64,000 nt of DNA from Bufo bufo. Taxonomy: Eukaryota; Chordata; Amphibia; Anura; Bufonidae. The position numbers were made by a program, and so were the translations under genes. Location of the stretch: the NCBI RefSeq assembly GCF_905171765.1, contig NC_053392.1, forward strand, positions 403,421,399 to 403,485,398, written 5' to 3'. Below the pieces are notes generated by a model. The model worked only from the letters and a program-made list of their open reading frames with translations. It was not told where the DNA came from and did not search any database. Below are positions 1 to 9,229 of this stretch, piece after piece; within the stretch, counting starts at the first letter, position 1, and every line of letters begins with the position of its first letter.

Positions 1-530
1 TAAATATCTGACAATGGACTGTTACAGTTTTGGCTGACGTGAAGCCTGATTCTCTGCTATGACATGAAGACTGATTCTCTGCTATGACATGAAGACTGAT
101 TCTCTGCTGACATGAAGCCTGAATCTCTGTTATGGGACCTCTCTCCTCTGTCTGGGTGCCGGGGCCTAAATATATGACAATGGACTGTTCCAGTTTTGGC
201 TGACGTGAAGCCTGATTCTCTGCTATGGGACCTCTCTCCAATTGATATTGGTTAATTTTTATTTATTTTATTTTTATTTTAATTCATTTCCCTATCCACA
301 TTTGTTTGCAGGGGATTTAACTACATTTTGCTGCCTTTTGCAGCCCTCTAGCCCTTTCCTGGGCTGTTTTACAGCCTTTTTAGTGCCGAAAAGTTTGGGT
401 CCCCATTGTCTTCAATGGGGTTCGGGTTCGGGACAAAGTTCGGGTCGGGTTCGGATCCCGAACCCGAACATTTCCGGGAAGTTCGGCCGAACTTCTCGAA
501 CCCGAACATCCAGGCGTTCGCTCAACTCTA
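1..530 (-). mobile_element. hAT element terminal fragment
   Basis: The stretch is the reverse complement of the terminus at 23955-24300: same 47-codon repeat remnants (1-240), same T-rich stretch, same GTTCGGG-rich subterminal block, and the same tip reading TAGAGTTGAGCGAAC on the minus strand, ending at 530. No transposase sequence lies within it. The left boundary is cut by the window edge, so the rest of the element may continue outside. Confidence 0.8.
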
Positions 531-1002
531 AAGATGACCATTCCTCCTGATTTTCAGACACAAAACACCTAAGGTAAGTCTCTAGGTTTTGGTAGGTGCA
601 TTCAGTCTGGCTGTTCGACTGTGGATGGAAGGCTGAGGAAAAGGAGAAATGTACCCCAAGACGAGAATAAAAAGCTCTCCAGAATTTAGAAATAAACTGG
701 GTTCTACAATCCAAAACAACACTGGAAGTGACCCCGTGAAACGTCACTATTTCACTGATAAAAACCTAAGCCAGGGTTCTAGCATTTGGAAACGCGGGTA
801 AGGAAATGAAATGCACCATGTTACTGAACCTGTCTACTACTACTACCAGGATAACAGTTTTACCCGCAGATACAGGTAGGTCAGTAATGAAATCCATCAA
901 CAGGCGTGTCCATGATCTGTTGGGAATGACCAGTGGGAACAGAGACCCCGCCGGATGAGTATGAGTGACTTTAGCGCATGCATAAGTTGTACAGGTAGAC
1001 AC
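531..1002 (-). pseudogene. gypsy integrase core, broken
   Basis: Two open segments (747-531 and 1002-766) hold a retroviral-type integrase core: MDFITDLP and DRFSNMVHF at the first acidic site, LDCRTQF at the second, and HPQSNSQTECTYQNLE containing the third, glutamate, site. All three acidic positions can be seen but lie in different frames, so no complete protein is made. The C-terminal chromodomain region is missing because the hAT fragment begins there. Confidence 0.75.
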
Positions 1003-1399
1003 AAAATCAACTACATTTACAAGTGTAAATGTTCCAGCTCACCATACATGTTCGGTGCACGGAGTGGACCGGACCCATCCATTTCACAACTGAATAAATT
1101 CGAAAATCTCCAGCATCCGAATAAAATGTAGTCTTTATCTCGGTACCAGTTAAAAGTACATATATAAGACTTCACCACCCTCCATAGCAGGTTAACATGT
1201 TTCGCAATGTTCTTAATCATAACCTTCTGACGTGTGTAACACCTGGGTAGAAGTAACCAACGTCCACCACAAAATCAACTACATCCTGGTGCAACTCGGC
1301 CACCAAAAATGACGAGACAATAGATTTGAGGTTGCCCTACTACCTGGGTGCCCAGTGAATATAGAGTTATGGTGTTCTTTTAATATTTTAGGGAGTAAA

Positions 1400-2161
1400 T
1401 TCTAAGGCACAAACAACTTTCCTGAGGGGGCAGTAGACCGGGGCGACCCCCTGATCCTCCAACACCATCCCTTCCAGGTCTGAATGTAACGCAGAGACAA
1501 CCACCCCCTTTTGTAAAATCGGCACAGGATCGTCAACATCACCCCTTCCAGGAAAACCTCAGTATTTTTTGCCCTTGGATGATAGGTGGTAAAATTAAAC
1601 CTGGTAAAAAACAAAGGCCACCAAGCTTGTCTAGGGGTAAGACATTTAGCAGACTCAAGGTATAAACAGGTTTTTATGATCCGTAATCACCGTGACGGGA
1701 TGAGCTGCCCCCTCCAAAAAATGAAGCCATTCCTCAAACGTTAATTTAATAGCTAAAAGTTCCCTGTTGCTTGTATCATAATTCTTCTCAGCTGCCGACA
1801 ATTTCTTACAAAAGAAAGCACAAGGATGCCATTTTCTTGGAGACAGACCCTGGGACAGTACTGCCCCCGTCCCCACCTCCAATGCATCAACCTCCACAAT
1901 AAAAGGTTGAGAAACATCAGGCTGGACCAGTATGGGTGCAGAGGTGAAACTCTCCTTCAGAGAAGAAAAAGACAGTTTAGCAGTGTCAGACCATTTAGAA
2001 AAATCAGTCCCATTCTTAGTCAAGTCGGTAAGGGGTTTGACAACCAGGGAATTCTGAATGAATTTTCTATAGAAATTGGCAAAATCCCAAAAACACTGCA
2101 TAGCTTTTAGGTTCTCGGGAAGATCCCATTCTAGTATTGTGCGGGCCTTCTCTGGATCCAT
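1400..2161 (-). pseudogene. gypsy RT thumb and RNase H, broken
   Basis: The 168-residue segment 2161-1655 contains the connection and RNase H start typical of gypsy pol: FWDFANFYRKFI, FIVEVDALEVGTGAVLSQ (first RNase H acidic site), YDTSNRELLAIK and VITDHKNL. A further fragment to about 1402 contains a distorted relative of the usual end motif ([14 protein letters not shown]). It sits directly downstream of the RT palm segment in a different frame. Confidence 0.75.
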
Positions 2162-2227
2162 ACAAAGCCCCGAAGCTGATAGCAGATAACCCAGGAATTG
2201 TACCTCCTGTATGGCGACTACACATTT

Positions 2228-2890
2228 CTACAATTTAGCATATAACTTATTCATCCAAAAAATCTGCAACACCTGCCTGACATGTGCTTTGTGCATCTCC
2301 AGATCAGGTGAATAGATCAAAATATCATCAATATATATTACCAAAAATCTGCCGACACGATGACAAAAGATATCATTGACAAAGTGTTGAAAGACAGCAG
2401 GAGCATTAGTCAGGCCAAATGGCATGACCAGGTTTTCATAATGCCCCTCAGGAGTATTAAACGCTGTCTTCCATTCATCGCCCTCTTTGATGTGAATCAG
2501 ATTGTAGGCTCCCCTTAAATCCATTTTAGAAAAACATTTTGCACAAGCAATCCGATTAAAAAGGTCGGGAAAGAGAGGAAGATGATACGGGTCTCAGATA
2601 GTTATCCGATTTAGTTCACGAAAATCTAAGCAAGGACGCAGGCCCCCATCTTTCTTCTTCACAAAGAAAAACCCTGCAACAACGGGTGAAGAAGAAGGTC
2701 TGATATGTCCTTTAGCCTTGGAAATATAGTCCTTCGTGGCTTGTCTTTCAGGGCTAGAAAGATTATATTACCTGGTCTTAGGTAAGTTTGCTCCAGGGAG
2801 TAGGTTGACCAGGAAATCATACGGACGATGGGGTGGTAACTCCTAACATCCCTTTTCAGAGACAACATCCTCAAAGTCGGACACAACTGC
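2228..2890 (-). pseudogene. gypsy reverse transcriptase palm, broken
   Basis: Segment 2524-2228 shows [32 protein letters not shown] and the catalytic YIDDILIYS, diagnostic for Ty3/gypsy reverse transcriptase. The upstream part (about 2886-2530) is frame-broken; [17 protein letters not shown] sequence can be traced near 2640-2680 on the minus strand. Coding capacity is lost. Confidence 0.8.
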
Positions 2891-3175
2891 TGGTAAGGTT
2901 GTAATGGAGGTGGCTGAGCAACTGCTACTTAGGCAATTGTCCCTACAATGCTAACTCCACTCCAATATCTCCCTGGCCTGCTGATCAATGACAGGATTAT
3001 GCGCTACCAACCATAAAGACCTAATGCCTTAGGAGTGGAAAGACCTTCAAGGACATAGTAAGAAATAAACTCATTATGAAGGGCCCCCACCCGAAGATGT
3101 ATTTTATGTAAAATGTGTTTTAGTTTCCCCTAAGTAAGAGGCGCAGAGTTGATGGCGAATATGTGGATTCATCTA

Positions 3176-4285
3176 CAGGGTGGGCCATTTATATGGATAC
3201 ACCTTAATAAAATGGGAATGGTTGGTGATATTAACTTCCTGTTTGTGGCACATTAGTATATGTGAGGGGGGAAACTTTTCAAGATGGGTGGGGACAATGG
3301 CGGCCATTTTGAAGTCGGCCATTTTGAATCCAACTTTTGTTTTTTCAATAGGAAGAGGGTCATGTGACACATCAAACTTATTGGGAATTTCACAAGAAAA
3401 ACAATGGTGTGCTTGGTTTTAACGTAACTTTATTCTTTCATGAGTTATTTACAAGTTTCTGACCACTTATAAAATGTGTTCAATGTGCTGCCCATTGTGT
3501 TGGATTGTCAATGCAACCCTCTTCTCCCACTCTTCACACACTGATAGCCACACCGCAGGAGAAATGCTAGCACAGGCTTCCAGTATCCGTAGTTTCAGGT
3601 GCTGCACATCTCGTATCTTCACAGCATAGACAATTGCCTTCAGATGACCCCAAGCCATTCTTCATCAATGGAAACCTCAAGGCCACTGGATATGCAAAAT
3701 TGCTACATGATGATGTGTTTCCCTCTTTATGCACTGAAGCTGGCACGTTCCCTGAGTTTTTCCAGCAAGATGGTGCACCACCACATTATGGGTGTCAGGT
3801 CCGAGCATTCCTAGATGAACAGTTTCCTGGAAAGTGGATTGGTCGTCGTGGGCCAGTTGAATGGCCCCCAAGGTCTCCCGATCTAAACCCCCTTAGACTT
3901 TTATCTTTGGGGTCATCTGAAGGCAATTGTCTATGCTGTGAAGATACGAGATGTGCAGCACCTGAAACTACGGATACTGGAAGCCTGTGCTAGTATTTCT
4001 CCTGCGGTGTTGCTATCAGTGTGTGAAGAGTGGGAGAAGAGGGGGTTGCATTGACAATCCAACACAATGGGCAGCACATTGAACACATTTTATAAGTGGT
4101 CAGAAACTTGTAAATAATTCATGAAAGAATAAAGTTACGTTAAAACCAAGCACACTATTGTTTTTCTTGTGAAATTCCCAATAAGTTTGATGTGTCACAT
4201 GACCCTCTTCCTGTTTGTGGCACATTAGTATATCACCAACCATTCCCATGTTATTAAAGTGTATCCATATAAATGGCCCACCCTG
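3176..4285. mobile_element. Fold-back mariner-like element
   Basis: Ends are ACAGGGTGGGCC-type inverted repeats flanked by TA (3174-3175 and 4286-4287), the Tc1/mariner target. The right half carries the 3' part of a transposase in plus orientation. The left half, 3176-3646, is not the 5' end but an inverted copy of the same 3' end, so both arms encode the same C-terminus. The right arm lacks about 100 bp next to its tip and has a block of about 27 bp (3236-3262 in the left arm) in opposite relative orientation. Confidence 0.85.
3647..4083 (+). pseudogene. mariner-like transposase C-terminal fragment
   Basis: Plus-strand sequence encodes FFINGNLKATGYAKLL, FQQDGAPPHY (second catalytic aspartate) and VEWPPRSPDLNPL, followed after a frameshift near 3895 by HLKAIVYAVKIRDVQHLK and a C-terminus ending QHNGQHIEHIL. 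The N-terminal DNA-binding half and first catalytic aspartate are absent. An inverted copy of the last 60 codons is read on the minus strand at 3467-3658. Confidence 0.8.
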
Positions 4286-4289
4286 TAGA

Positions 4290-4930
4290 TAAAGGACTAG
4301 AAGACAAACCCAAAGTCTGAGAAAATCGGGCATCCACCATATTGACCCCTGCCCCACTGTCCCAAAAACAGAAATTGCCTCAGTTTTATTACCCGAGACT
4401 ACCATAGCTGGCAAAGCAAACTGAGACATTTGTATGAAGGAGATGTATACACCCAGGTTGTCATCCTCCGCACAACCTGGGGTCAGTAGTTCCGGCGGTT
4501 GTTTCTTTTTGGGTACGGATAAACAAGCTCTAATAAAATGACACCTCCGACCACAGAAAAAACAAACCCTTGTCTTACGGCGATCCCTAGGAGGAGCAAC
4601 CTGAAGAGTGGCTCCCCCTAGTTGCATAGGTTCTTCTGAGTCAGAACAAACAGCTGACCGACCTCCCTGCTGAAGCTGCTGTAATCTAGACTCAGCAAGG
4701 GAAACTCAGTCAGGGTCATCGTATATGAGACCTAGGGCCTCAAAAAACTCATCTACTGACCGGAGGGCTAGGTACCAGCTGGTAACAAAAAAAAGCCCAG
4801 GATTGAGGATTCCCTTGGAGAAGAGAGATAACAATCCCCACCCGCTGTTCCTCATTACCAGAGTTTGGCTGTTATTCAGCACCAGGATTTCCCCTGCAGG
4901 CTAGGCTCCCTCTCCCTATACGGCTAACAA
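4290..4930 (-). pseudogene. gypsy gag zinc knuckle and protease start
   Basis: The minus frame from 4627 contains CFFCGRRCHFIRAC, a CCHC zinc knuckle whose histidine spacing is kept, followed by a basic PKKKQPP stretch and a decayed protease neighbourhood (VFGTVGQG in place of the aspartate-centred motif). The same open frame then runs into the mariner-like insertion, so its last 60 or so residues are not gypsy. Upstream gag to about 4930 has stops. Confidence 0.65.
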
Positions 4931-4970
4931 ATATTGAAAAGGTCCGAGGGACCCAGAAGGGTTATCAATA

Positions 4971-5075
4971 AATATGGGGAACTTGACAACTTTAAGCACA
5001 CTATTCAACATTATTTAACAATGGATATGGGGAATTTGATAGCTTCAAGCACATTATTCAACATTATTCAACTAT
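4971..5075. repeat. Two-copy tandem repeat
   Basis: A unit of about 57 bp starting ATATGGGGAA and ending ATTCAACATTATT occurs twice in direct orientation with few mismatches, at the junction between the gypsy remnant and the Penelope-like fragment. Confidence 0.7.
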
Positions 5076-6072
5076 ATTGTTTGTCCCTAACAAACAACCT
5101 ATAGGGGACAATAAAGATGAATAAGAGAAAGTGAAATCTGAAAAAAATGCACCTAAAACGCATATGCGTTTTTTTTGGGGTTGATGCGGTTTTTGGTTTT
5201 TTGATGTGGTTTTGTGAATGCTATAGAGATAGGGACATATATACCTCTGTAGCATAAAGCTGTATATACACAAATATTGAGAGTTGAAAAAGTCAAAAGG
5301 CTGATGATAATATATGACTAATATAACGCAGAGAGATGGAAAAGAAGGAAGATTCCAAAAGTTTGACACTTATAGAGTTTTAAATAACATTAAATTTTAT
5401 TAATTTTATCAATATTAAAGATTATAAGGTGTAGGATGAAAGTCTATAGATTGATATATATGTATATTGTTTTTATGCAGTGAGGATACAATGAAAAGCC
5501 AAATGAGAATTCTATAAATCCATGCCGGATTTTTGGTGGGGTTTGTGATGACAAGAGTATATAAAGAAGGGGGTAGTAGTACTCGCATTATAGCCACTGA
5601 GGAAGAGGGAGACCCCTCGAAACGCGTCTGGCTGATCCTGCGAGTCAAACAAACTACCCACCTGAACCCGAGCAAAGACCTAGTTATTACTGGGCAATAC
5701 AAGACTTTTATGCTGATCCGGACGCCAGAGAAAGTGAAACTGGCTCAAGTTATCGCGAGACTACGCGATTCCTGCTGAGTGCTTCCTGGAAGGTGATACG
5801 CAACAGCACCACGTGGAACGCCGAGACCAAGCAGCAAATACAAAGTATCGGATCTCATACTGAGAGATACAAGCGATCAGCAAAGCAGCAACTATACAAG
5901 CGAGGGGCATTCTGAAGGCAAGGTAAGAGGGTTGATAAAGAGGGGGACGCCCCATTTACAAAACCCGAGTTCCTTAATACATGCCTTATTGAACCCTGAG
6001 TGTGGACTTTGCAAGCTGGTTGTTCTGCCACAGTAGCGGCATATGCCATTGGACACAGCTTCTTTGCAAGAA
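5076..6072 (+). mobile_element. Penelope-like element fragment, left of DIRS
   Basis: Assigned from the hammerhead motif at 5581-5645 and from its resemblance to the untranslated ends of the Penelope element at 31320-35256: a GATGCGGTTTT-rich tract near 5180, then a CTGAGGAAG...GAAACGCGTC core in the same order. No RT or GIY-YIG coding sequence is visible here. It continues after the DIRS element at 11849. Confidence 0.6.
5581..5645 (+). ncRNA. Hammerhead ribozyme, type I, Penelope class
   Basis: The conserved core CTGAGGA (5597-5603), GAAA (5619-5622) and a two-base-pair stem III closing on GTC (cleavage after 5628) are present. Stem II pairs GAGGG (5605-5609) with CCCTC (5614-5618). Stem I pairs GCCA (5593-5596) with TGGC (5629-5632) and, across an internal loop, ACTCGCA (5581-5587) with TGCGAGT (5639-5645). 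An unpaired A at 5604 is unusual and may weaken activity. Confidence 0.8.
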
Positions 6073-6122
6073 AATTGAAGATTATGCTAGCTTTAGTGTA
6101 CTTATAATCTTAATTTTAATAA

Positions 6123-6257
6123 TGACAGGAGGCGAGTATTTTGCATTAAACTTCCTTTACTAACTTCACATAGCAGTAAAGAAAAGAGAAAAACGATGAC
6201 CAATCAAAATGCAACAGGAGGTATATAATGCCAGCGGTGTAACTCCTCCTCCTCTTT
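6123..6257. repeat. DIRS left inverted terminal repeat
   Basis: Begins TGACAGGAGGCGAGTATT and runs through GACCAATCAAAATGCAACAG and a TATATAA box to CTCCTCCTCCTCTTT. It matches the reverse complement of 11709-11837 nearly base for base. The element continues outward another 50 bp (6073-6122) in sequence found again only in the internal complementary region. Confidence 0.9.
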
Positions 6258-6704
6258 CATAAGCGACATCAGGAAACCAAAGAACAAAGTCCAACCGTCC
6301 ACAACACGTATCACCGGAAGAAAACCAAACCAGAGGAACTTTGCCGAAGAAGACTGATCCCGAAACTTGAAACCAGCACCCAAGGGAACTTGCTTGAACC
6401 AAGATCTTCTGAAGTCGAAGGTCAAACTCCAAAAACGTCCATCCTAAGATGAAACCGCTAACATTGCGGATTTACACTGAAAAGAAAGCATGCAATGGGT
6501 TAGGAAACCGATCTGAACCTGGATGTAATAATGAACTGACATCTAGATACCGCACATATTTTAACAGAAAATGAATATTGCACATAAACAGCACAACCTC
6601 CCCACCTGACGAGAAACGAAATGATAAGATGAGAAAAAACCACATCACAAGTGTACTTACGTGAGTCTCCTGACCTTTGGGTGGGAAAGAAAAAGGGGGT
6701 GGGA

Positions 6705-6796
6705 AAATACTCGCCTCCTGTCATTATTAAAATTAAGATTATAAGTACACTAAAGCTAGCATAATCTTCAATTTTACCACATGACAGGAGGCTTCC
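6705..6796. repeat. DIRS internal complementary region
   Basis: On the minus strand this block reads the right end (CATGTGGTAAAATT) directly continued by the left end (GAAGATTATGCTAGC ... AATAATGACAGGAGG). It therefore spells the joined termini of the element and would template circle completion in the DIRS replication model. Located just downstream of the recombinase stop codon at 6809. Confidence 0.9.
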
Positions 6797-6808
6797 TATT
6801 TTGCATTT

Positions 6809-9229
6809 TTAACGCTGATTTAATAGACACATGGCCGCACCCGAGCTCGGGCGAAAGTAGAAAGTCCGGAAAGTGGATTCTCTAGACCAGTCCGCCGCAC
6901 GAAGGATGTCTGTAAGAGAAGCGCCCGCTAAGAAGGCCGACGAGGCAGCTGCCCCGCGTACCGAATGCGCCCCAAAAGAGGGATCTACCCCCGCCAGAGA
7001 TAGGATCCATCGTATCCACCTCGCGAGCGTGGTAGTCGAGACGGGAACGTGAGGTCTAACATAGGACACCAGTAGCTGCCCCCCAGTCGAAACCCGGAGG
7101 GTGGACGTGAGTTCCACGTACCGGTGAAGAGTAGACACCACACATAACTGTGGTTCAGAGGCAAAGAAAGGATAAAACACCGAAGAAGAGTCTGATTTGG
7201 TACGTCGAGACACTCTAAAAGTAACCCCTTCAGGAGAAACCGAAAAACCGTCAATGTCAAACGCTCGTATATCAGAGACCCGTCTGAAAGAAACCAGACA
7301 TAATAAAAGAGTCAATTTTGCCGAGAGTTGTCTGAGGGACAAATTATCATTTGTCGGCCAATCCCTTAGAAATTGGAGAACCAACTCTACGTCCCACAGA
7401 TGAGAATATTTAGGTCCAGGTGGCCTTTGTAATCGTATACCCCTAAGTAGACGACACACCAGCGGGTCCCTACCGACAGGGATCCCCGAGGTGGGGACAT
7501 GCGCTGCTGAAATTGCGGAACGAACTACATTGAGAGAGCGATAGGAGCGGCCCACAGAGAAAAGATGGGAAAGGAAATTCAGGATGGCAGTCACAGGTGC
7601 AGTAAATGGATCGAAGTTCCGTTCACCGCACCAAGAGGACCAGGAATCCCAAGCTGATAAGTAACATCTTCTGGTCCCGGGTGCCCAGGAGTCCCATATG
7701 AGGTCTCTAGCCGTCTGCGATAGGTTGCTGGTCTGCCAGGCTCCCCTGAAAGAGTCCAAGCCACCAGAACGAGGCGGTCCTCGATCACCAGGGGATGGGG
7801 ATTCCCTTTCGGATCCGTAAGGAGCATCGGATACGATGGCAGGAGTAGTGGATCCATGTAGGACAGCGCCAAGAGATCCGGAAACCATGGTTGACTCCGC
7901 CAAAGGGGAGTGATGATTAGAAGGGAAACACGTTGATTCCTTAGGTACTGAATTGTCCTCGCTATCATGGAGAATGGAGGAAACGCGTACGCCCCCTCGG
8001 CCGGCCATTGCTGGAGAAACGCGTCCACTGCCCTGCTCTCCGGGTCCGGAAGCCAACTGAAATAATCGTGTGTCTGTCTGTTGTTGCGGGAAGCAAACAG
8101 ATCCAGTCGGAAGGGGCCTCTCCTGGTTGAGAGCCTCTGGAAGATCCGAGGATCCAATCTCCAGTCGCTGTTGTCCCTCCAATGCCGAGAGAACCAGTCT
8201 GCCGTCAGATTCGTTTCCCCCGGGAGATATTCCGCTTTGAGCGAGATATTGCGGGGAAGGCAGAAATTGAAGATCTCCTTCGTTATCTCGGACAAGAGCC
8301 GAGACCGGGCTCCGCCCAGGCGGTTGATATAACGCACCGCCAAGATGTTGTCCATCCAGAGAAGAATACAGCAGTTCGACCTGCCCTTTGTCAGACTGCG
8401 GATTGCAAAAGATCTCGCGAGGAGTTCCAGACAATTGATGTGAAGAAAAATCTCTTGAGAGGACCAGGCCCCTCCCGTCGAGCTGCCTTCGCCCGTCGCG
8501 CCCCAGCCCCAAAGGCTGGCGTCTGATTCTAGAACGATGTCGGGCGAGCTCCCGAAGATGGCCCGGCCGTTCCATGCCTCCATGCTGTCGAGCCACCATC
8601 TGAATTCCTCCCTGACTTCTTCCGATATCGGGATTGTTTGATCGTAGGAAGGATTCCGGTGGAGGAAGGAGGTCTTCAACCGTTGCATCGCTCTGTAGTG
8701 GAGCGGTCCCGGAAATATGGCCTGTATGGAAGCGGATAGTAGTCCCACAATCCGAGCCAGAACACGAAGTGGGATGGAGTGGCAACGAATGACTCTGCGT
8801 AGCTCCTTTTTGATGGCCGTGATCTTTGACACCGGCAAACTTAACGTGCTGGTTCTGGAGTCTATCACAAAGCCCAAAAATTGCACCGTTTGCCTTGGGC
8901 ATAACTCCGACTTCAGGAAGTTCACCACGAAACCTAGAGAAGTCAGGAAGTCTACGGTAAAGCGTGTGTGTAGATCCAGTCTGGATTTGTCGGAGCAAAA
9001 CAGAAGCAGGTCGTCCAGGTAAATAATGCACCGAATTCCTTGTGCGCGTAGATGAGTGACTACAGGCTTCAGCAGCTTGGTGAAACACCACGGGGCGGAG
9101 CTGAGGCCGAACGGTAGGCATGTAAATTGCCAGGGAAGATCCTGCCACAGGAACCTGAGGAAGCGCCGGCAAGTCCTGTGGACCGGCACCGACAGGTATG
9201 CGTCCTTGAGATCCAGTCTTGTGAACCAA
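6809..9229 (-). CDS. DIRS tyrosine recombinase
   Basis: This open frame would give 806 residues, but only the last 310 or so (from about 7750) look like the recombinase; the upstream part overlaps RT/RNase H in another frame and the true start is uncertain. The phage-integrase fold is marked by catalytic arginine about residue 650 in FRRVSDIRAF, HSVRG (His 755, Arg 758), a tryptophan near 781, and the nucleophile Tyr 791 in FRTFYFRP. The enzyme would integrate the circular DNA form without a target duplication. No stop interrupts the domain, so it may still be functional. Confidence 0.88.
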   Translation of the reverse strand: MVHKTGSQGRIPVGAGPQDLPALPQVPVAGSSLAIYMPTVRPQLRPVVFHQAAEACSHSSTRTRNSVHYLPGRPASVLLRQIQTGSTHTLYRRLPDFSRFRGELPEVGVMPKANGAIFGLCDRLQNQHVKFAGVKDHGHQKGATQSHSLPLHPTSCSGSDCGTTIRFHTGHISGTAPLQSDATVEDLLPPPESFLRSNNPDIGRSQGGIQMVARQHGGMERPGHLRELARHRSRIRRQPLGLGRDGRRQLDGRGLVLSRDFSSHQLSGTPREIFCNPQSDKGQVELLYSSLDGQHLGGALYQPPGRSPVSALVRDNEGDLQFLPSPQYLAQSGISPGGNESDGRLVLSALEGQQRLEIGSSDLPEALNQERPLPTGSVCFPQQQTDTRLFQLASGPGEQGSGRVSPAMAGRGGVRVSSILHDSEDNSVPKESTCFPSNHHSPLAESTMVSGSLGAVLHGSTTPAIVSDAPYGSERESPSPGDRGPPRSGGLDSFRGAWQTSNLSQTARDLIWDSWAPGTRRCYLSAWDSWSSWCGERNFDPFTAPVTAILNFLSHLFSVGRSYRSLNVVRSAISAAHVPTSGIPVGRDPLVCRLLRGIRLQRPPGPKYSHLWDVELVLQFLRDWPTNDNLSLRQLSAKLTLLLCLVSFRRVSDIRAFDIDGFSVSPEGVTFRVSRRTKSDSSSVFYPFFASEPQLCVVSTLHRYVELTSTLRVSTGGQLLVSYVRPHVPVSTTTLARWIRWILSLAGVDPSFGAHSVRGAAASSAFLAGASLTDILRAADWSRESTFRTFYFRPSSGAAMCLLNQR

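Larger units (their letters stand above)
531..4970 (-). mobile_element. Decayed Ty3/gypsy LTR retrotransposon
   Basis: Reading on the minus strand, gag zinc knuckle and protease remnants (about 4930-4290) are followed by reverse transcriptase, RNase H and integrase (about 3170-531), the Ty3/gypsy order. Every domain is broken by frameshifts and stops. A mariner-like insertion (3176-4285) separates gag/protease from pol. No LTR was recognised; the integrase end is cut by the hAT fragment at 530. Confidence 0.85.

Noticed and set aside
1017..1220. Short minus frame in the gypsy region
   Set aside because: No match to the integrase or RNase H motifs expected there; likely chance frame in decayed sequence.
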